Shown: one piece after another, positions 6,562-6,580 of the stretch
Position numbering within the stretch: position 1 is the first letter of the stretch
Layout of the letters: every line of letters starts with the position of its first letter
NCBI GenBank assembly: GCA_017743585.1
Contig: JAGHYP010000163.1
Span: 1 to 6,580, forward strand
Source: Chloroflexota bacterium
Lineage (GTDB): Bacteria > Chloroflexota > Anaerolineae > Aggregatilineales > UBA2796
Reading direction: 5' to 3'
DNA length: 6,580 nt
Position numbers and translations under genes: made by a program
Notes under the pieces: model-generated
The model's input: only the letters and a program-made list of their open reading frames with translations
Database searches by the model: none
What the model was told of the DNA's origin: nothing

Positions 6562-6580
6562 CTGTCTCTTATACACATCT
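6562..6580. other. Tn5/Nextera mosaic-end adapter (sequencing artefact)
   Basis: The final 19 bases, CTGTCTCTTATACACATCT, are exactly the reverse complement of the Tn5 mosaic end used in Nextera-type libraries (AGATGTGTATAAGAGACAG). They lie flush with the contig end. They are untrimmed adapter and not part of the genome, so the Cys-Leu-Leu-Tyr-Thr-Ser tail they would add to the preceding gene should be discarded. Confidence 0.97.

Noticed and set aside
6382..6576. Reverse-strand ORF beginning MYKRQ
   Set aside because: Its start codon and first residues come from the Nextera adapter, and the rest is antisense to the TadE-like fusion.

Overview
The window looks like the end of a shotgun or metagenome contig from a moderately GC-rich bacterium. 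The most likely source is a Chloroflexota (Anaerolineae-type) lineage. This rests on the Thr/Pro-rich 'TPTATPS' linker, large TadE/TadG-type proteins with bulky extracytoplasmic parts, and GCGC-rich codon use; no rRNA or other marker is present, so the taxonomy is an inference. The last 19 bases (6562-6580) are not genomic: they are the Tn5/Nextera mosaic-end adapter.

Layout. A family-2 glycosyltransferase (DPM1/DPG-synthase-like, with a C-terminal membrane segment) reads leftward from 823 and runs off the left edge. A 241-base divergent intergenic region (824-1064) follows. It holds a good extended -10 promoter (967-975) and two small hairpins in the likely leader. Three tightly spaced rightward genes then form one apparent operon, with gaps of 27 and 17 bases: (1) a large TadE-like pseudopilin, 1065-2261; (2) an 885-residue TadG-like protein with an intact but heavily interrupted von Willebrand A (vWA/MIDAS) domain and 20 cysteines, 2289-4946; (3) a second TadE-like protein continued by a Thr/Pro-rich linker and an extra C-terminal domain, 4964 to the contig end.

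How they fit together. All three rightward proteins start with a short basic leader, a Gly-Gln processing-type site and one hydrophobic helix, the architecture of minor pseudopilins of the Tad (tight adherence / Flp type IVc) pilus. The vWA protein is the best candidate for an adhesive or surface-sensing component, flanked by two pseudopilins that could anchor or initiate it. The secretion ATPase, platform proteins, prepilin peptidase and major Flp pilin are not in this window. The glycosyltransferase probably has its own role (lipid-linked sugar or surface glycan transfer) and is only a neighbour.

I saw no tRNA, rRNA, CRISPR array, insertion sequence or intrinsic terminator. Only the region 824-1064 lacks a gene. 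The unusual points are the architecture of the vWA protein and of the TadE fusion, plus the adapter artefact. I see no evidence here for a wholly new kind of system.
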